A model generated the notes under the pieces. It saw only the letters and a list, made by a program, of their open reading frames with translations. It was not told the DNA's origin and did no database searches. Shown here in pieces: positions 32,654 to 32,657 of a stretch of DNA of 32,657 nucleotides. The stretch is from Bacteroidales bacterium UBA1754 (GTDB lineage Bacteria > Bacteroidota > Bacteroidia > Bacteroidales > Paludibacteraceae): NCBI GenBank assembly GCA_002315615.1, contig DCHK01000043.1:1-32657 (forward strand), written 5' to 3'. The position numbers were made by a program, and so were the translations under genes. Each line of letters opens with the position of its first letter. The stretch's first letter is position 1.

Positions 32654-32657
32654 AAAA

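Overview
The window looks like a piece of a Bacteroidota chromosome, probably order Bacteroidales. It is AT-rich. Many genes are preceded by the Bacteroidota -7 box TAnnTTTG rather than by Shine-Dalgarno sequences. A large secreted glycosidase ends in a type IX secretion (T9SS) sorting domain. The ExbB/small membrane protein/ExbD/ExbD operon and the PASTA-RluD pair also fit this phylum.

Layout: (1) 1-1229, minus strand: the 5' part of a secreted beta-helix glycosidase (GH87-like), cut by the window edge. (2) 1384-4795: a polysaccharide flippase facing a GT4 glycosyltransferase and a FemAB/GNAT-like acyltransferase. (3) 4819-8860: housekeeping genes, namely a fused 5-formyl-THF cyclo-ligase/short-chain dehydrogenase ORF, dnaG and rnhB. 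(4) 8861-10526: an intergenic region with three helically phased ATTGAAAA boxes and five TTTGAGAA boxes at an exact 22-bp period, leading into an AAA+/DUF4143 ATPase gene that ends at a strong bidirectional terminator. (5) 10547-13684, minus strand: a large GH71/GH99-like secreted protein. (6) 13801-17017: a small ribbon-helix-helix-like protein, a DUF5662 protein, rpmH (too short for most ORF callers), a PASTA protein and RluD. (7) 17109-19657: tRNA-Ser(GGA) followed by the ExbB/ExbD-type proton-channel operon. (8) 19779-28046: a tightly overlapping surface-polysaccharide operon with an O-antigen ligase/polymerase, a flippase, four GT-B glycosyltransferases and a radical SAM enzyme. (9) 28062-32601, minus strand: uvrA overlapping a membrane sulfatase-fold transferase.

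Functionally, regions 2 and 8 supply enzymes for building, flipping and polymerising or ligating a cell-surface glycan, and the membrane sulfatase-fold protein may decorate an envelope glycan or lipid. The two large secreted glycosidases (regions 1 and 5) would act outside the cell; both resemble families that include alpha-1,3-glucan-active members, but no SusC/SusD pair accompanies them. The exb operon would energise outer-membrane transport.

The most unusual elements are the exactly periodic 22-bp array upstream of the DUF4143 ATPase, the in-frame folate-enzyme/SDR fusion whose junction is one base away from a stop codon, a palindrome sitting where the -33 element of uvrA should be, and a perfect 15-bp inverted repeat abutting tRNA-Ser. 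All functional calls come from reading motifs by eye; no database search was run.
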